A DNA stretch of 64,000 bases from Lepturacanthus savala (lineage: Eukaryota; Chordata; Actinopteri; Scombriformes; Trichiuridae): NCBI GenBank assembly GCA_030544235.1, contig CM060467.1, positions 6,127,501-6,191,500 on the forward strand, in the 5' to 3' direction. Below, one piece after another: positions 13,712-26,677 of this stretch; the stretch's first letter is position 1; the number at the start of each line of letters is the position of its first letter. The translations under genes were made by a program, and so were the position numbers. The notes under the pieces are model-generated. The model did no database searches. It saw only the letters and a program-made list of their open reading frames with translations, and was not told the origin of the DNA.

Positions 13712-14225
13712 AGGGCTGCAACTAAACACTATTTGGATATTTATTTAAATTTGAGCTCTTTATGCGATTATTTAATTAGGTCCTTTACAATCTCCTATTT
13801 AAACATCTTATAGAATTTATTCTCTATGATCTGTAATGATCCTCAGTGTGATTTCTATGATTTTATGTGCAAATAATTGATCTTTGAACTCTTATCTTAT
13901 TAATCATTGAACTTTGTTATTATTTGTTATTTTAGCTTATTTGAAGTTGTTTTTTTCTGATTTAGTTCAGTGTGGTCTCTTTTACGTTTTAAATAAAGTA
14001 TTTGTATCTGTAGTAAAACACAATGTTATAAGTTATTATAGCTTTATTTGCTCTGTCAGTATTAAATTCTGACACTTCTGTAGCCACTTCACATGTAGAT
14101 ATTTTTTGATACCAGGTTTAAGTACATAACCTTTGTGGTTGTAGAGATATTCCATATTTATTATCATTTATAACAGGAAAACTGATAAATATGCCTGATG
14201 CTTAAGTGATTAAATATGTAATAAA
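13712..14225 (+). mobile_element. hAT-like interspersed repeat, degenerate
   Basis: It starts with AGGGCTGCAACTAAACAC, close to the terminus of hAT-type elements abundant in fish. Its right half (about 14040-14200) is similar, in reverse orientation, to 47800-47950: both contain ATATTCCATATTTAT followed by ATCATTTATAACAGGAAAACTGA. No transposase ORF remains, so it is a non-autonomous or decayed copy. The superfamily name is from recalled termini, not from a search. Confidence 0.5.
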
Positions 14226-17200
14226 CACTTTTTTAGAATTCTAAGCCAGTGGTGACATAGTTCAGTTCAGCCATCATGAAATTGAAACTTATAGATTTGG
14301 TAGAGTGTCTGTGACACACAGTTCCAGCAGCAACAGATCTTCTTCTCGGTTCATCCTGTAAGGAAACTCTTTAACTCTCTTGCTGGTAAAACCTTTTTTT
14401 TTTGTCATGTTACATTGAAACATTAACCAGAGATCCACTGAGCGCAGCTCTGACTGCAGCCGCAGTTATCCTCATTCAGCGCCGTTGGCGCCCGCTGCTC
14501 GACCACGGATGGATCAGGCGTGTTCAGAAACATCTGCTGCTGCTGTTTGCTCCTGAAGCTCAAATGGTCTTCGTGTTAAAATAAATTGAGTTAAACTCTG
14601 AGGGAAAAGCCCTTCACCTTTTTCTCCTCCCTAAGCACTCCTACATACCTCGCTCATTTTAAAATTACACATAATATTTGGAAAAAAAATTGCCTGAAAG
14701 GATTCTATACGTCAGAGTTCCGTGTGACAACCCATAGAGATAGAATTTCGTACCACATGGCCTTGAGATTATCTTTCACTCTTGTGACGAATCAGTTGTA
14801 TATGCATCTCAGTATCTCTGAGACTTGACCTACTAACACATTTAGATTCAAATCGAACCACTAGTTTCCACGAAAGGAACATGTCTAGGCTGTGAAAAAG
14901 TGTCAGCTCTGTGTTCACTTTTGTGTAGTGTCACCTATCAGTGGCTACCACATTTCAATGACTTTCAATGGACTCCAACCACCGCATCTGCATATATAAT
15001 AAAGAATGAACTATGTATATATGCCCACATATGCTGTGAAATCCATGAAACATCTGCATTGATCGAGTCCTCCGTATGTTCACTGACATGCACACAGACA
15101 CACACATAGTCCTTTGCTGGTAAAATGACTATTTCAGGCCCCGATGGCTAAAGTGAATAAAGCCCCATTAACTCTATCTCTCTCCCTTTCTCTCAACATC
15201 TCTCCATTCGTTCTCTCCCCCTTCTACGTTTATACCCTTTCTCGGCTCTTTCTTTTCCCCCTCTCCCTCTTCTCTTCCTTGCCCCCGCCTTCTATCCATC
15301 TAACTCTCCTTCTCAGCCCTCTCTCTAATATCTCCCCTGCAGCCATTTTTTGGGACTCTACAGGGAGGGGAAGCAATCTTAGATTTATTTTACCTCCAAT
15401 TTCCAATTTGAGAGGCCCCCGCTGCTGGAGGCGAATCTTCAGAATGCCTGATGTGAGTTGTCCTGTTAAATTAAAGTCTGTAAAAAAAAAAAAAGGCAAA
15501 TATTTCAATGGCACCCCGTGTTTCTAAATAGAGTAACAAGGCCAGAACAGCATCCATGCTCCATGTACACAAAGTAGTGTTCATCACTTACCGCCATAGT
15601 TTCTAGGGATACAATTCAGGGCCAGCGAGTTCCCATATGACACAAGTTAAAGCAGCTCAAACCCAAGGTGAGCCTGAAATGGGCCCAGAGCTAAAAAAGT
15701 CATGAAAAACCCTGACTGGAATTGCAACCATAACCGAAGGACTCTCGTGTGACGAGTAAACCCCGCAAAGAATTGGGAATGTTAGGACAGACTATGAGAT
15801 TTGTAGCTGACTCTTTCTGTGATGTTAGATTGTAAAATGCCTCTTTTTTTGGTCTTTTTTTATGTGTCTGGAACATAACCTGTATATCTTCTGTCACCAC
15901 CAAAAAAAACTCAAGACATTCAACTGTTACAGTGGGTAGCATTCATGATACAATGAAAGCTCTCTTGGTCTTTTGTGTCACTGCTGATGTGACCTCCTGC
16001 AAAATAAAAACCCCCCGCATCTATCCCCGAAATGAAACTCCATTACCGGTGAAAGAATAGTCTGCCTTGTAGTCTCCATATGTCCGTTCTCAAATCCTCA
16101 CACAAAAGAATCACACACTTTCCTTTTTTGCTCTTGATCTTGCAGAAACACAAACTGTCCCCCCCACCCACTACTCTCAAAAACACAGTCTCTACTCCAC
16201 TCCACTCAGTCCCATATACACGCTGTACGCTTGCATTCACACTAGCACAGCCCTCTATTCCCAGTATAAAGCCTGGAGACAGGTGTTGGATTAGCTTTCT
16301 GGAAGAAAAGAGCTCAGCTCCTTTGATAGGAGTTGAGCTGGCCTGGAGAGCAGGGGAGGCAGGTGCAATACGAGAAGAGAGGAGGGGAAAAGAGGCGTGT
16401 GTGTGCGTGCATGGGTGTGTGTGTGTGTCAGAGGATGCAGCCCAGTCATCCCGTCTATTGAGAGGAAAAAGAGGGGCTCTTGGCAGCACTGGCTTCTGTA
16501 ATTGGAGAGCCTGGCGCGGTCAGAAGTGAAGCGCGGTTGGCTGTTGCCACGTGGTGACAGTTGCTTGCCAGCCGGCATGTCTGTCCACATGTAAACACGC
16601 ACTTTAACGTGCACGGATGTGCATAAATACATAATCAAACACACGTTTGAAACTTTCGAGTTTTCCACTCCTCAACCCAACAACTTCACCGGATCCTCAA
16701 CTGTGAATCTCAATGGTCTATTTTTAAAGCAAAAAATGTTAAAGCAGGAACTTGTTTCTGGATTTCAACATCACAAGAAAGTAAATACTTACATTACAGA
16801 CTCTCATACTATACAAAAACACACAAGCTGCCAGCCTGTAACCACGGAAACAGAGAGCGAGCAAAAAGGAGGCCTCTTCCAGATGCTTTTGTTCCTAAGG
16901 ACATCCCTTGGAGATTGTCTGCCATATCACCATGGGACTCTCTCTCTCACACACGCACGCACATCCACACACACACACACACACAGAGAAAGGGAGAAAG
17001 AGAAAGACAGGGAGAGGCATGCACCTCTAATCCTCCAATTTGATGCTCTTTCATTTAAATGACCAATTACAGGGACATAGGGAGAAAGAGAAGGGATGAG
17101 TAGGGGGGTTGAGGAGGAGTGTAAACTGAGCAGCAGATGGAACTGCAGAATACAAAAAGAGCAGTAGATTCGAGAGCCGCGGTGTGTGTCGCGTTCAAAT

Positions 17201-17485
17201 CCAGCTGATCCCAACTTTGCCCAACCGACTGTGCAGCAGGTGCAAGGCTGTATATACAGTTGTTGATCCACTTCATGTTCAGCTTGATTTTTTTTTTTGT
17301 ACAAGAGTGTGGGAACTGTACGTGGAACTTTATTTAAATACTGTACGAGATGCTGATGTTACCAAGTGTGAACATGTATCCTCAAACTGCCTGTTTTCAA
17401 GATTATTCATGATTTGTTAAACTTACACTTTTTTTCCTAATTGCTCACGGTACAGTAAATGGCCTGTAAAACACAATAGAAAGGG

Positions 17486-17489
<4 letters not shown>
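14226..17489. other. Intergenic, no gene seen
   Basis: No exon is supported. A small GC-richer patch lies at 14440-14530, a pyrimidine tract at 15165-15345 followed by unique sequence to about 15480, and CA-rich simple sequence at 16960-16986. Several 120-150 aa ORFs (16043-16529, 16619-17062) are made of simple-sequence residues and overlap on opposite strands. Confidence 0.55.
15165..15345. repeat. Pyrimidine-rich low-complexity tract
   Basis: A nearly pure C/T tract on the + strand, rich in CTCTCTC and CCCTC motifs. It is followed by unique sequence (15346-15480) that looks motif-rich but is not recognisably coding. Confidence 0.75.

Positions 17490-17525
<36 letters not shown>
17490..17525. 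repeat. (TG)n microsatellite
   Basis: About 18 perfect TG units. Confidence 0.9.
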
Positions 17526-17526
<1 letters not shown>

Positions 17527-17742
17527 TGGGGTGTGATCCAGGGTGATTAATTGCTGTTAAGTGTGTCCCTCATAAGTGATGTTGTGCCTGGAGAGCAAAG
17601 CAGAGACTATTACAGCTCAGACCCATACATCAACCCCTATAGACCGGTGACTGATGACCACTCAGCGCAAATGTTTGAAATGATACAATTAAAACATGGG
17701 GGTAGCTGAGCATCACTGTAGGAACACCCGGCTATAGCCTCA

Positions 17743-17791
17743 GTGTGTGTGTGTGTGTGTGTGGTGAGGGGGGGGGGGGGGGGGGGGGGGG
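17743..17791. repeat. (GT)n followed by a 24-base poly-G run
   Basis: About 10 GT units (17743-17763) followed by a run of G from 17768 to 17791. The G run could form a quadruplex on the + strand and is likely length-variable or mis-sequenced. Confidence 0.85.
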
Positions 17792-20700
17792 TTAAAAAGT
17801 TTAAACAGATTGTACTTGCTATTATTTATGTATGTATGTGATAATGAATAATACCTGCGCACTGACAGGGATGTTTTACTTCCTTTCAGGCTTCCCATTA
17901 AAAGAAATTAGGAGGCCTTCCATTACATAAAATGTATTTCTTCGACACCCATACCTGTGTTAGTCCTTTATATGATTCATGTCACCTTTTTTATTTTACA
18001 TAGGTTTCCTAAATCTGGTTATTTCATTGTGTTTTCCACTTGAGCTCCAAACAATCTATACTAATAAAAAAAAAAAAAACACCTTGGCAATTTTAGAGCA
18101 CACATACTATAGTTTAATTTGTATTGGAAACACACATGCTGTCTAATGCTGTTATACATTAATAAAAAACATTGTAAAATCACATTACTTTAAAATATTG
18201 ACATGACTTATCTGTCTAGAAATATGCAACTGTGGCTTTATGATTTGTAACCTGATTCCCTGCGTCCCCCCTGAAGCTTCTCAGTTTGTTAATAAATGAT
18301 TTAAGGAAACATAAGCACCGTGTTCTCATAACTAGATTTGGTGAAGGCCAAGTTAAACAGATAGCCTATGGTCACAGCCTTATTATATGGGTATCATTAG
18401 TGATGGGAGAGGATATAGCATGCTAGGATTACAATGCAATTTGCATAACAGTTATCTGTTTTTTTTTTCTTGTAATTTAGAAGAGGATCGGACTCATTTA
18501 CTTAAAAAGACTGAATTAATTATTGTGAAATTATAGCAGTGGTGCCAGATTCTTAAAGTATCACTGGAAAATGCCAGATAATTGTGTTCTCTGGTGTGAT
18601 GCTTCCATTATTCTAACACAGGGCACATGACAAAGATAAAGATTAATACAGCGGTTAATTTGACCAATGCCGACCTCTTTTATCAAATTTTTTCCTAGAG
18701 GTTTTATTCAGATACTGAATGTACAGTACAGATACTTGTTGGGACTGTACAAATGTTTCCACAGTTTAATGTCTGCACAGCTATAACTTTGACAGCTTTG
18801 ACCCACGGAGAAAGATCACTTTCATTGGAGCGACACGTTTCTGCCCCCTCTAGTCAATGGTTTATGAAATACAGCATGGCCCAAGTGGAAAGTCCGAGCT
18901 TCCAGCTCTGGTATGGCAGGGTGACAGAGGAATCAATACGATGAAGAATGGGCAACACCACCAATGCTAGGGTTCCTGAGATGGATAGATTGGGTGTCCT
19001 TCCCTCACATCTATCATAAAATAAAAGAGAGGGCTAATGTGAGGCTAATGTGTGTCAAAATCATGCATGTTTGATTGGGAGTACACATTTTGATAAACAT
19101 TTTTGGTTTTGATCAAGCCAATTCACAAAAAAACATTACTAAGTCACAGAGAAATCCAATCCAATCTAGTAAATACAAAGAATGAATAAACTTCCTTAAG
19201 GTGCCCAGTTTGTAACAGTATGACCTTCCTGCCTTTAATCTCAATATGATGTAAAAAGGAATGAATATAAAAAAAAACATGATAGAATTTTTTAAAAAGC
19301 CACTCCACAATCCCTGACCTGTAGGGCAAAAGCTTAAGTAGTTTCTAATTAAATGCACTTCTTGCACAGAATATTTTCTATACCATGATTTTTTATAAAA
19401 GCTGCACCAACATAAGGTACAATAAGTCATAATCAAACCTAAACATTGGGAAACATGGGATAACATAATTAAAATGGCTTGCTCCTAGGTTTAAACTAAC
19501 ATAGATAGGGACTTAGTTTAAACTAACTCACTATCTATGAAGCATATATCCACTGTTGATGCAGAACCTACGGTGACCAGTAGAGGTCAGCCTTGTTAGC
19601 AGGAAATTCTGCTGGAACTCTAGTGCTGGTCTTTATAATGGCACATAAACAGCAATTTATGTGCTGCTTTAGTTGCTTCAGTGATTTATCAGTTAATCAC
19701 ATTTATTGCAACATCACTGCCACCATAATACCGTGCCTACTGGATCCATTATCAGAGAACACATAATCAAATTTGTTGAATATTCTGTATCCTTATGGCA
19801 CACAACCCACTCATTGCTCATTGTATTTTGGGTAATGCCTGCTTTTTATTTATTATTTTGTGGATGTTTTTTCCCCCCACTAAAATATGCATTTATGTTA
19901 CTAGCAATCAGCTGGGCGTGCCTAAGAGTTGCAAACCTTTTTCAAGTAGATACCAATTTATGGATTGCAGACATGCATAACTAAATAAAACTTTTTTTTT
20001 CAAACAGAACTATAGATCAATCTGATTATGTCAAGAATATTTATTGTTCAAGGAATAATTCGTAAATGTGACAATCTATAAAGCACAAATCCTGCACAGA
20101 CACATCTAAAGTCTAGCAAACACATGCATACCATTCTGTTCTTTTATAATTATTTGAAATAACCCAAAAGGTGGAAAAATATGATGCTTTCAATAGTATA
20201 CACACATTATTTCATACCACAAGCTCCCCAAGTTATTTGAGTCTTTGCTCTGTTGTTAAATACAAGGGAATCAACAGCTAATCTATGATGCTTTCACACA
20301 GTGTTTACCAATTGATTGCTTCCATCCACATCTAAGGCGTATGACCACTAGGAATGAAAAAAATATATATATATTGTGGAGGGTTACTCGGCCATCGTAG
20401 CTGCTTTCTGAAGGAATTAACACACACCTTAAAGAAAAGCTGTCAGATACAATCATTTTACCAATGGGAGAAGTTTATTTTTTGGAACTTTTGGGAAACT
20501 GATTCTCTTCACAGAGCAATAGACATCTACCTGAGCTGCAGCATGATGCCACTGAGTTTGGCAGTTTGATTGGATGCTGTAACGCTAACTAGGGTTGTAC
20601 AGAGCTTTTTTGTTGTTTTTTTTTGTCTTTTTTTTTCTGAAAAAAATATCACATTTGGCAGAAGTACCCTATAATAGAAGATGCGGTATGAGTGCACAGG

Positions 20701-21044
20701 ATATAAATGTATTAATATTTTTGTTTATGATGGACTCTGAGATGGAGAATCTCAAGGGGAATGTTGATTGACTTTCAGCAGGTCAATAAAATGAAGGGAA
20801 GTGGTTTCAGTAAGTCATGAGTCACAGCTCTGACTGGAAACATAAGGAGGTAAAACACATCACACACTTAACTTGATGCACATAATGATCTGAAAGGCTT
20901 ACACACTTGGCCTAAATAATACAAGACACTTAATGATTGATTGAATTAATACAGACACCATTTAACCTATATTATACTAAAACACAATGATGACAAATGG
21001 ATTTCCTGTGCTCATAGTCTAGCAAAAGGACTACAGATAACAGA
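17792..21044. other. Intergenic, no gene seen
   Basis: AT-rich sequence without a supported exon. CCAGTAGAGGTCAG (19577-19590) is one mismatch from a CTCF core. At 19488-19545 the motif TTTAAACTAAC occurs twice, flanked by ATAGATAG and CTATCTAT, forming a small palindromic structure. Neither is enough to assign a function. Confidence 0.5.
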
Positions 21045-21535
21045 TCATAGTCCATTGAAGCCTATGAGCATTTAAGTCATTTAAGACTGTCATTTTATAC
21101 TTGAAAAAATGTAAATGTTTCTCATACAAATATTTGTTTCTAGTGATCTGATTGTAGACAACAAAAATGAAGTATCCAGGTACTTCCTGTCATAACTCCC
21201 AAGAAAATACAAACCTTCCAAGAATGAGGCCATTTTATTTAGATTATTATGATATTCAATAATGACATGTAGATATCTATTTTATCATTCAAGTCTCTCA
21301 AATAATCCCCCAAAAAAGAATTTTGTACCTAGGATAAATAGTTTTGTTTTTTTCTTTTTCTAAAATGGGCAAATGTGTGCAAGCTTCAACTGTAATAGCC
21401 ATTAAAATGTTATTTTCTACAAAGAAATATGTACAGAAAAATAAGATACATAAAACGTGATTTTTAGTGACTCAACTGATATAATCATATGCATAAAATC
21501 TTTGAAAAAAATCTAGTCTTAAATGGGTTCCTTTA
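21045..21535 (+). mobile_element. Degenerate copy of the 24-kb TTAA element family
   Basis: Aligned by eye this stretch matches 23994-24515 along its length. Shared segments include AAGCCTATGAGC near the start, CATTTTATTTAGATTATTA, ATCATTCAAGTCT, and GTGACTCAACTGAT plus AATCATATGCATAAAATCTT near the end. The TTAA ends are eroded here and the (TA)n array of the other copy is absent. No ORF encodes a transposase, so it is a non-autonomous repeat. Confidence 0.65.
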
Positions 21536-23479
21536 GGCATTTTGAAAATAATTCAATAAATGTGCCTGTTCAGTAGTAAAACTCATGTTTATTTTAAATA
21601 CTAATGTCTTCCTCATCAGCTCTTGGCATGGCACTGTACTGAAGAGATGTCTCGTATCACAACGTCACAACAACCTGCTTTATGTAGGTCACAATGTCCT
21701 ACCAGGCAGTCAGGTAGCACTGGCCTACATGGCGGTTAAGTCCTCTACTCCTGTTAGTGTCCTGCCAACCGGGCAAATAAGTCCAGTGTGACAGAAATAT
21801 TAGCAGATAACTAAGAGAAAATAGATTTACCAAATTAACTAGATGCACGGTGCCTACTGTGGCAGAATTTCACCACTTAATGCATGAATGCCCCGAGTTC
21901 ACTGAAGTGCTTCACTCTAACAGTGTTGCATGTGGGATTAATGCCTGAGCAGCCTGTGAGCCCAACACATCCACAGAGGTGCACGCAGTGTGTAAGTGTG
22001 GCATGCCATTAGTATAAATGTCCTATTGTTTCTTTGCTCTATGACTAATAATCTCTCCCGATGCCGCCACCCCGTCCCTCTTTTTTTTTTTCCTCTCTCT
22101 CTAATGAGCTGCGGTCTGTTATCAGTCATTACAGGAAGCCTGATTATCCGACTGGCATTCTGCACACGCTCGCAGAGAACTTCCTGAAGGTGACCTTTTC
22201 ACGTCGCCATAGAAACCGCCTCTCTCCGCTCAGAGATGCTTGGTTAGTACACAGAGTGAGAGAGTAGGTGAGAGAGAGAGATAACAGAACATTTTCTTCC
22301 AAACAAAAGTGGATTTGTATGCTGCGATAGTGATGATAAATGCACATGTTATTGTTTGAGGTGGCAGTACAGATTATTTCGTCGACCAATAACACAAAGA
22401 TTTTAACTGATCCAATATAAAACATAGGGACTTATACCTTCCATTTCTTATACATTATTGCATAATTGAACTTAAAAGTAGGACTATTAGCCATTAGCTG
22501 CTCTGGCCAGAAGGCACCACACTGTCACTATTGTTTGAGCTAATTTAAACACATGCCTTTAATATAAAGTATGCTTCTAGGACTACTGGACAATTTATAT
22601 TTAAGTGTGACCAATGGTGCAATAATGGTGAAGAAATATTTCTCTAATCAGACCTGTCTTGAACATAAATTTAACTGTAAAGTGTCTTTTTCTCCTTTAA
22701 AAAAATATACGCCTCTACAGTCCTCTCTGTTTTCCACTCTAAGAATACACACATCTGAAATTGTTAGTCAAGTGACTGCTGTGAAAAATATTATTTGGGT
22801 GTTAAGAATACACCACAGAATTAATCAGGAAACAACAACACTGCTTTGAAAGATGGAAAAGACTCCTTGTGTCAAAGAGACTCACACTGATTTAACATAG
22901 TGTCAGTGATGTGCCATCAGGATTACACAGATTTATGCATAATGGCAGCATAGTTTAGATAAAAGGCAGGGGGTCCACAATCCTTCACATATTATCATGT
23001 GTCTGTGGCTCATAAACAGTAAAATAAATGCAGACCACTCTAGCAAATGAAAGTAAGATGATGCTGTTGTCTCTTATTACAACACAATGGTCTAAACTTA
23101 CTCAAAGTCATATAAAGGCCAAAGCTGCCACTTATTATTCAGAATACATTATAGTTACCAACAGTAAATCCAATGCCACATTATGTATTATTTACAACCT
23201 TTTTCATTCAATTTGCAGTGTATAATAAACAGGTTTACAGAGCAAAGTAATCTTCATTTATATGATGCATAACAAACACCTGACAGCATGTAAAGCTACA
23301 CAGTTTATGTATTCTTGATCAGCTCTCCTATAAAGTCTTAGCTGATATGTCTGACGTCCAATCCATGACCACAAACTGTCAATTACTGAGCCTTTGTCTA
23401 AGAAAAACTACATGAAACCGCCTCATCAAACCAGCTTGTTCTACAGAACAAAAGAATACAACAGGCTGCATTCAAAAGC
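21536..23479. other. Intergenic, no gene seen
   Basis: No exon is supported. The 21840-22270 interval is GC-richer unique sequence with a short T/C-rich stretch (22079-22103); it may be regulatory but shows no diagnostic motif. Confidence 0.5.
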
Positions 23480-23500
23480 CTCAGCACCGAGGACAGTTGG
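23480..23500 (+). promoter_or_regulatory. RE1/NRSE (REST site) match, distal
   Basis: CTCAGCACCGAGGACAG fits the 17-bp RE1 core NTYAGMRCCNNRGMSAG with no mismatch. It lies about 3.1 kb upstream of the putative nrsn1 exon 1. REST binds RE1 to silence neuronal genes outside neurons. The flanking three bases (TTGG) are less like the longer consensus than in the other two sites of this window. Confidence 0.5.
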
Positions 23501-23993
23501 TTAATAACAGTTGTCAACATCATGAGTCCATACACTGAAAAATATGTTTTCTTATTTAATTTTATTATGTCAAGTGGGTGCACAAAATTAATTATCTCTA
23601 GATATATATTTGTTAAAACTGATTGTACTTATGTTTTCTTTATACTTGCAGAATACATATTTTGAGTAGTATTTACTTTAATTTTCCATTTTCCTATAAG
23701 AATGGAATTATTTATGCTTATTTTAGTATGCTAAAATGAATTATGTAGATTCAGTCAATGTAATAGTGTAACTCCTACATACATACATACATCCGTACAC
23801 ACTGTATTGTAATCCAATCTCATTAGTAGGCTATCTTAACCTTCAATTAATACAACATTCAGACAGTGAACCAAATGTTTTACTTGTCTGCTCATGCGCA
23901 GAAGATGCCAATTAAATCTTTTTTTTTTTTCAATTAGGTTCATTGGATTTAAATTGTCTTGTTTTAAGGAATTCAATAACATGTTCAAATATA

Positions 23994-24205
23994 TTAACCC
24001 ATTAAAGCCTATGAGCTTATAAATCTATTACTGTAATTTTATATATAAAATAACAAATCTAAAGGTTACTCATAAATTTTCTAATGGCATGATAGTAGAG
24101 GACTTAGACAAAGCTTTCTGTCACATGCCATCATCAACTTCCTCCTGAGAACATGGAGAAGACAAACCCTTCCAGAAAGAGTCATTTTATTTAGATTATT
24201 AGGAT

Positions 24206-24279
<74 letters not shown>

Positions 24280-24515
24280 TTAATCATTCAAGTCTGTAGA
24301 ATAATCCCCCCCAAAACAATTTTATACATGGGGTAAATAGATTTTTGTTTATGGGCAGATTTGTGCAAGCAGCAACTATAATAGTCATTAAACACTATTT
24401 TCTGCACAGAAAAGACAAAAAAGGGGAAGAAATAGATGCATATCATGTTTGTTAGTGACTCAACTGATAAAATCATATGCATAAAATCTTGGGAAAAATG
24501 GGCTTAAATGGTTAA
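23994..24515 (+). mobile_element. piggyBac-like non-autonomous TTAA element
   Basis: The block is flanked by TTAA at both ends (23994-23997, 24512-24515). The ends are inverted: TTAACCCATTAAAGCC at the left and, read from the right, TTAACCATTTAAGCCC. TTAA targets and TTAACC ends are typical of piggyBac elements. It has no transposase. An internal (TA)n array (24210-24278) has expanded. A second copy of the right terminus, TGGGCTTAAATGGTTAA, follows at 24549-24565. Confidence 0.65.
24210..24278. repeat. (TA)n microsatellite, about 34 units
   Basis: Perfect TA array of about 69 bp inside the TTAA element. Confidence 0.95.
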
Positions 24516-24769
24516 GTATGAAATGACAGTCATAGATTGTGTGGCTCTTGGGCTTAAATGGTTAAATAAGCCAGATAAAAACATGTAACTATTACAAGGG
24601 GTCAGATTTTTCAGTGTAGTGGTGGAATAGAATAAGGATCCAGGATGGCATTCAGACAGCACATATCATACTGTTGATAACCAGACTTACACCGATTTCT
24701 CCATGTTCATACAAGACTAACTTATGTATTCCATATGCATGAAGGGATTCTCACAACTCGCAGACAGCT

Positions 24770-25290
24770 TCTGCACAGACTCCAACCACAACAGGTAACA
24801 GCTTACTAAAGCCTCGGCGGGCTGCAGCAACTTCCGCTGGTTTCACTCACCTGTTGTTGTCGCAGAGCAGCCTGGACTTTAATTTAGTTTCATCCATTTG
24901 TGTTGTCCACCGCCCTCCACCCTCCTCTCCTTTAAACACCGCGTCTTAGTTTGCTCGCTTACTTGACTTTCTTTTAATAAATTAAGCGTAATTATCCCTT
25001 CGTCTTCATCCTCATCTTCATCAGCCGAGTTGCAGTGAAATGTAAAAGGAGCACGTGATGCTATTAAAACCTGTCTTACCTCCTCCTCTTTGATTTTAAG
25101 TGCAGTTGACCTGTACCTGCTCTTCCATGTTACGTCCAAAAACGCTTCACCTGGACGTTAACCTGATGCGTTCACGGACACACAGGAGCTTCAGTAGATT
25201 TTAAAACTCCCGGCAGACAAATGCATTCAGAGTGGAGGGGGCCGGTAGGGGGTAGTAAAGGTGAGGAATCAACCGCAGGAGTCTGGTTCT
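24770..25290 (-). other. GC-richer island, possible first exon on the minus strand
   Basis: This island differs from its AT-rich flanks. On the minus strand it holds an 86-codon ORF (25139 to 24879) starting MDVTWKSRYRSTALKIKEEE and containing an acidic DEDEDEDE run. GAGGAG followed by GTAAGA inside it is a good splice donor. I do not recognise the protein. It could be the first exon of a transcript divergent from nrsn1, a long non-coding RNA, or simply an enhancer. No downstream exon was identified. Confidence 0.25.
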
Positions 25291-26356
25291 GACTTTCTAT
25301 TCTGCTCATCTAGCAGCTTTGGAGTAACAAATGTATTACAAATAATTTCTGTCTCTAAAACGCCACTGTAGATTAATAAATGTTGATCAGTGTTGTCTGA
25401 AGGTGAAAGCAGGGGTGTCTTATTTTAGAGGAAATAGCATTACTTTTTATTTAACATGAATAGAAAGTGCAAAGCCAGGTACAAAATAAGACAACATATC
25501 CATAAAGATAATGTAAAAAAAAAAAAATTAAGTGGTGATGACGTGTATTATACATTATAGTGGAGTTAGTATCATTATTTTGATGTAAAATGTTTCTTTT
25601 GTACAGACATTTTGAATATCTGAAAAATACCAGAGTTCACAATATACCACTTTTCCATTATCAAACTAATCAAATCTCACTGTGCAAAGTTACAAAACAT
25701 AATTACAGCTCATTCTACTTCCATAATTACACCTTTTATCTAAATCCTAATGGTTAAATCTTAAGAAGGAATCCACTTTGTGAATGGGCTCTAAGATGGG
25801 AGCACATGTCTCCTGTGTATAGAGCACATGAGGACCTGGTTGTGAAGTTATGAAGGTCAGACAGCTAAAAAAAGGAAATGTTCCTGTCATTTAAAGGTAC
25901 TGGCTCTGAATGAAAGTGTCATGAAGACACCTTTCTCTTTCTCATTATTTATTGAATGGGGATTTCGTACTTGACTGGTGATGCTGCTCTTGTCGTTACA
26001 GTAGGGTCATGCAGCGCCAGCACCGAGGCCGTGACTAACACTTGCTACGACACTGATGTACGTCACTGACAACGCTAAAAATAGACTGTACCAGAATGTG
26101 ACTGGAATTCACTGTAGGTCCTCCTTTATATTACGTCCCACTGAGCCGGGATTTATGTATAGTTTATTTGTAGCTACTAAATGCGTCATTTAAGGTTTGA
26201 AGATGAATTTGTGATGTAAATCAAGGAGGCCTAGTTAACACCTTAACATGAGAAGTTTTCAGGAGACCAATATGCCTTAAACTGGGACATATATAGACAT
26301 TGGATGAAGGGCAACCAAAGATAATGCTACTTAATTCTGTATTTATTTCTAATAGG
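25291..26356. other. Intergenic upstream of nrsn1, no gene seen
   Basis: AT-rich unique sequence with a poly-A run (25514-25527). CCAGCACCGAGGCCG near 26022 resembles an RE1 half-site but misses two core positions. Confidence 0.5.
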
Positions 26357-26471
<115 letters not shown>

Positions 26472-26605
26472 GTTCATTCATTCATCCATTAATTCATTCA
26501 TCGTGTTAATCTTGAATGGATGTCTTTCTGATCAGCCCGTGCTTCAAAGCATTGTGCCCGGTTATTTATATTCGTCATTGAATCATATAGTGTCATGGAC
26601 GGGGG

Positions 26606-26616
26606 GCGCATGCGCA
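26606..26616. promoter_or_regulatory. NRF1-type palindrome
   Basis: GCGCATGCGCA matches the core of the NRF1 consensus YGCGCAYGCGCR, with only the outermost 5' base off. It is typically found within 100 bp of transcription starts in CpG-island promoters. Confidence 0.65.
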
Positions 26617-26624
26617 GTAGACGG

Positions 26625-26644
26625 CGTGCAACTCTGAATCATCG

Positions 26645-26677
<33 letters not shown>

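Larger units (their letters stand above)
23531..24618. mobile_element. Inverted-repeat element carrying a nested insertion
   Basis: TACACTGAAAAATATG at 23531 and its near-perfect inverse CAGATTTTTCAGTGTA ending at 24618 (15 of 16 positions) bound a 1.09-kb block. The termini resemble small TA-flanked DNA transposons of fish. Inside lies the complete 522-bp TTAA element at 23994-24515, so the outer element appears to have been hit by a later insertion. No transposase ORF is present. Confidence 0.45.

Noticed and set aside
17191..17203. tRNA or SINE B-box (GTTCAAATCC)
   Set aside because: No A-box at the right distance and no cloverleaf could be drawn.
16043..17304. Overlapping 120-150 codon ORFs on both strands
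   Set aside because: They overlap one another on opposite strands and consist largely of simple-sequence residues from CA and CT repeats.
19577..19590. CTCF site CCAGTAGAGGTCAG
   Set aside because: It has a mismatch at a key core G and no independent support; single weak motifs of this kind are expected by chance.
26016..26036. A fourth RE1 site near 26.0 kb
   Set aside because: CCAGCACCGAGGCCGTG misses the T at position 2 and the final AG of the core, so it does not meet the rule used for the other three.
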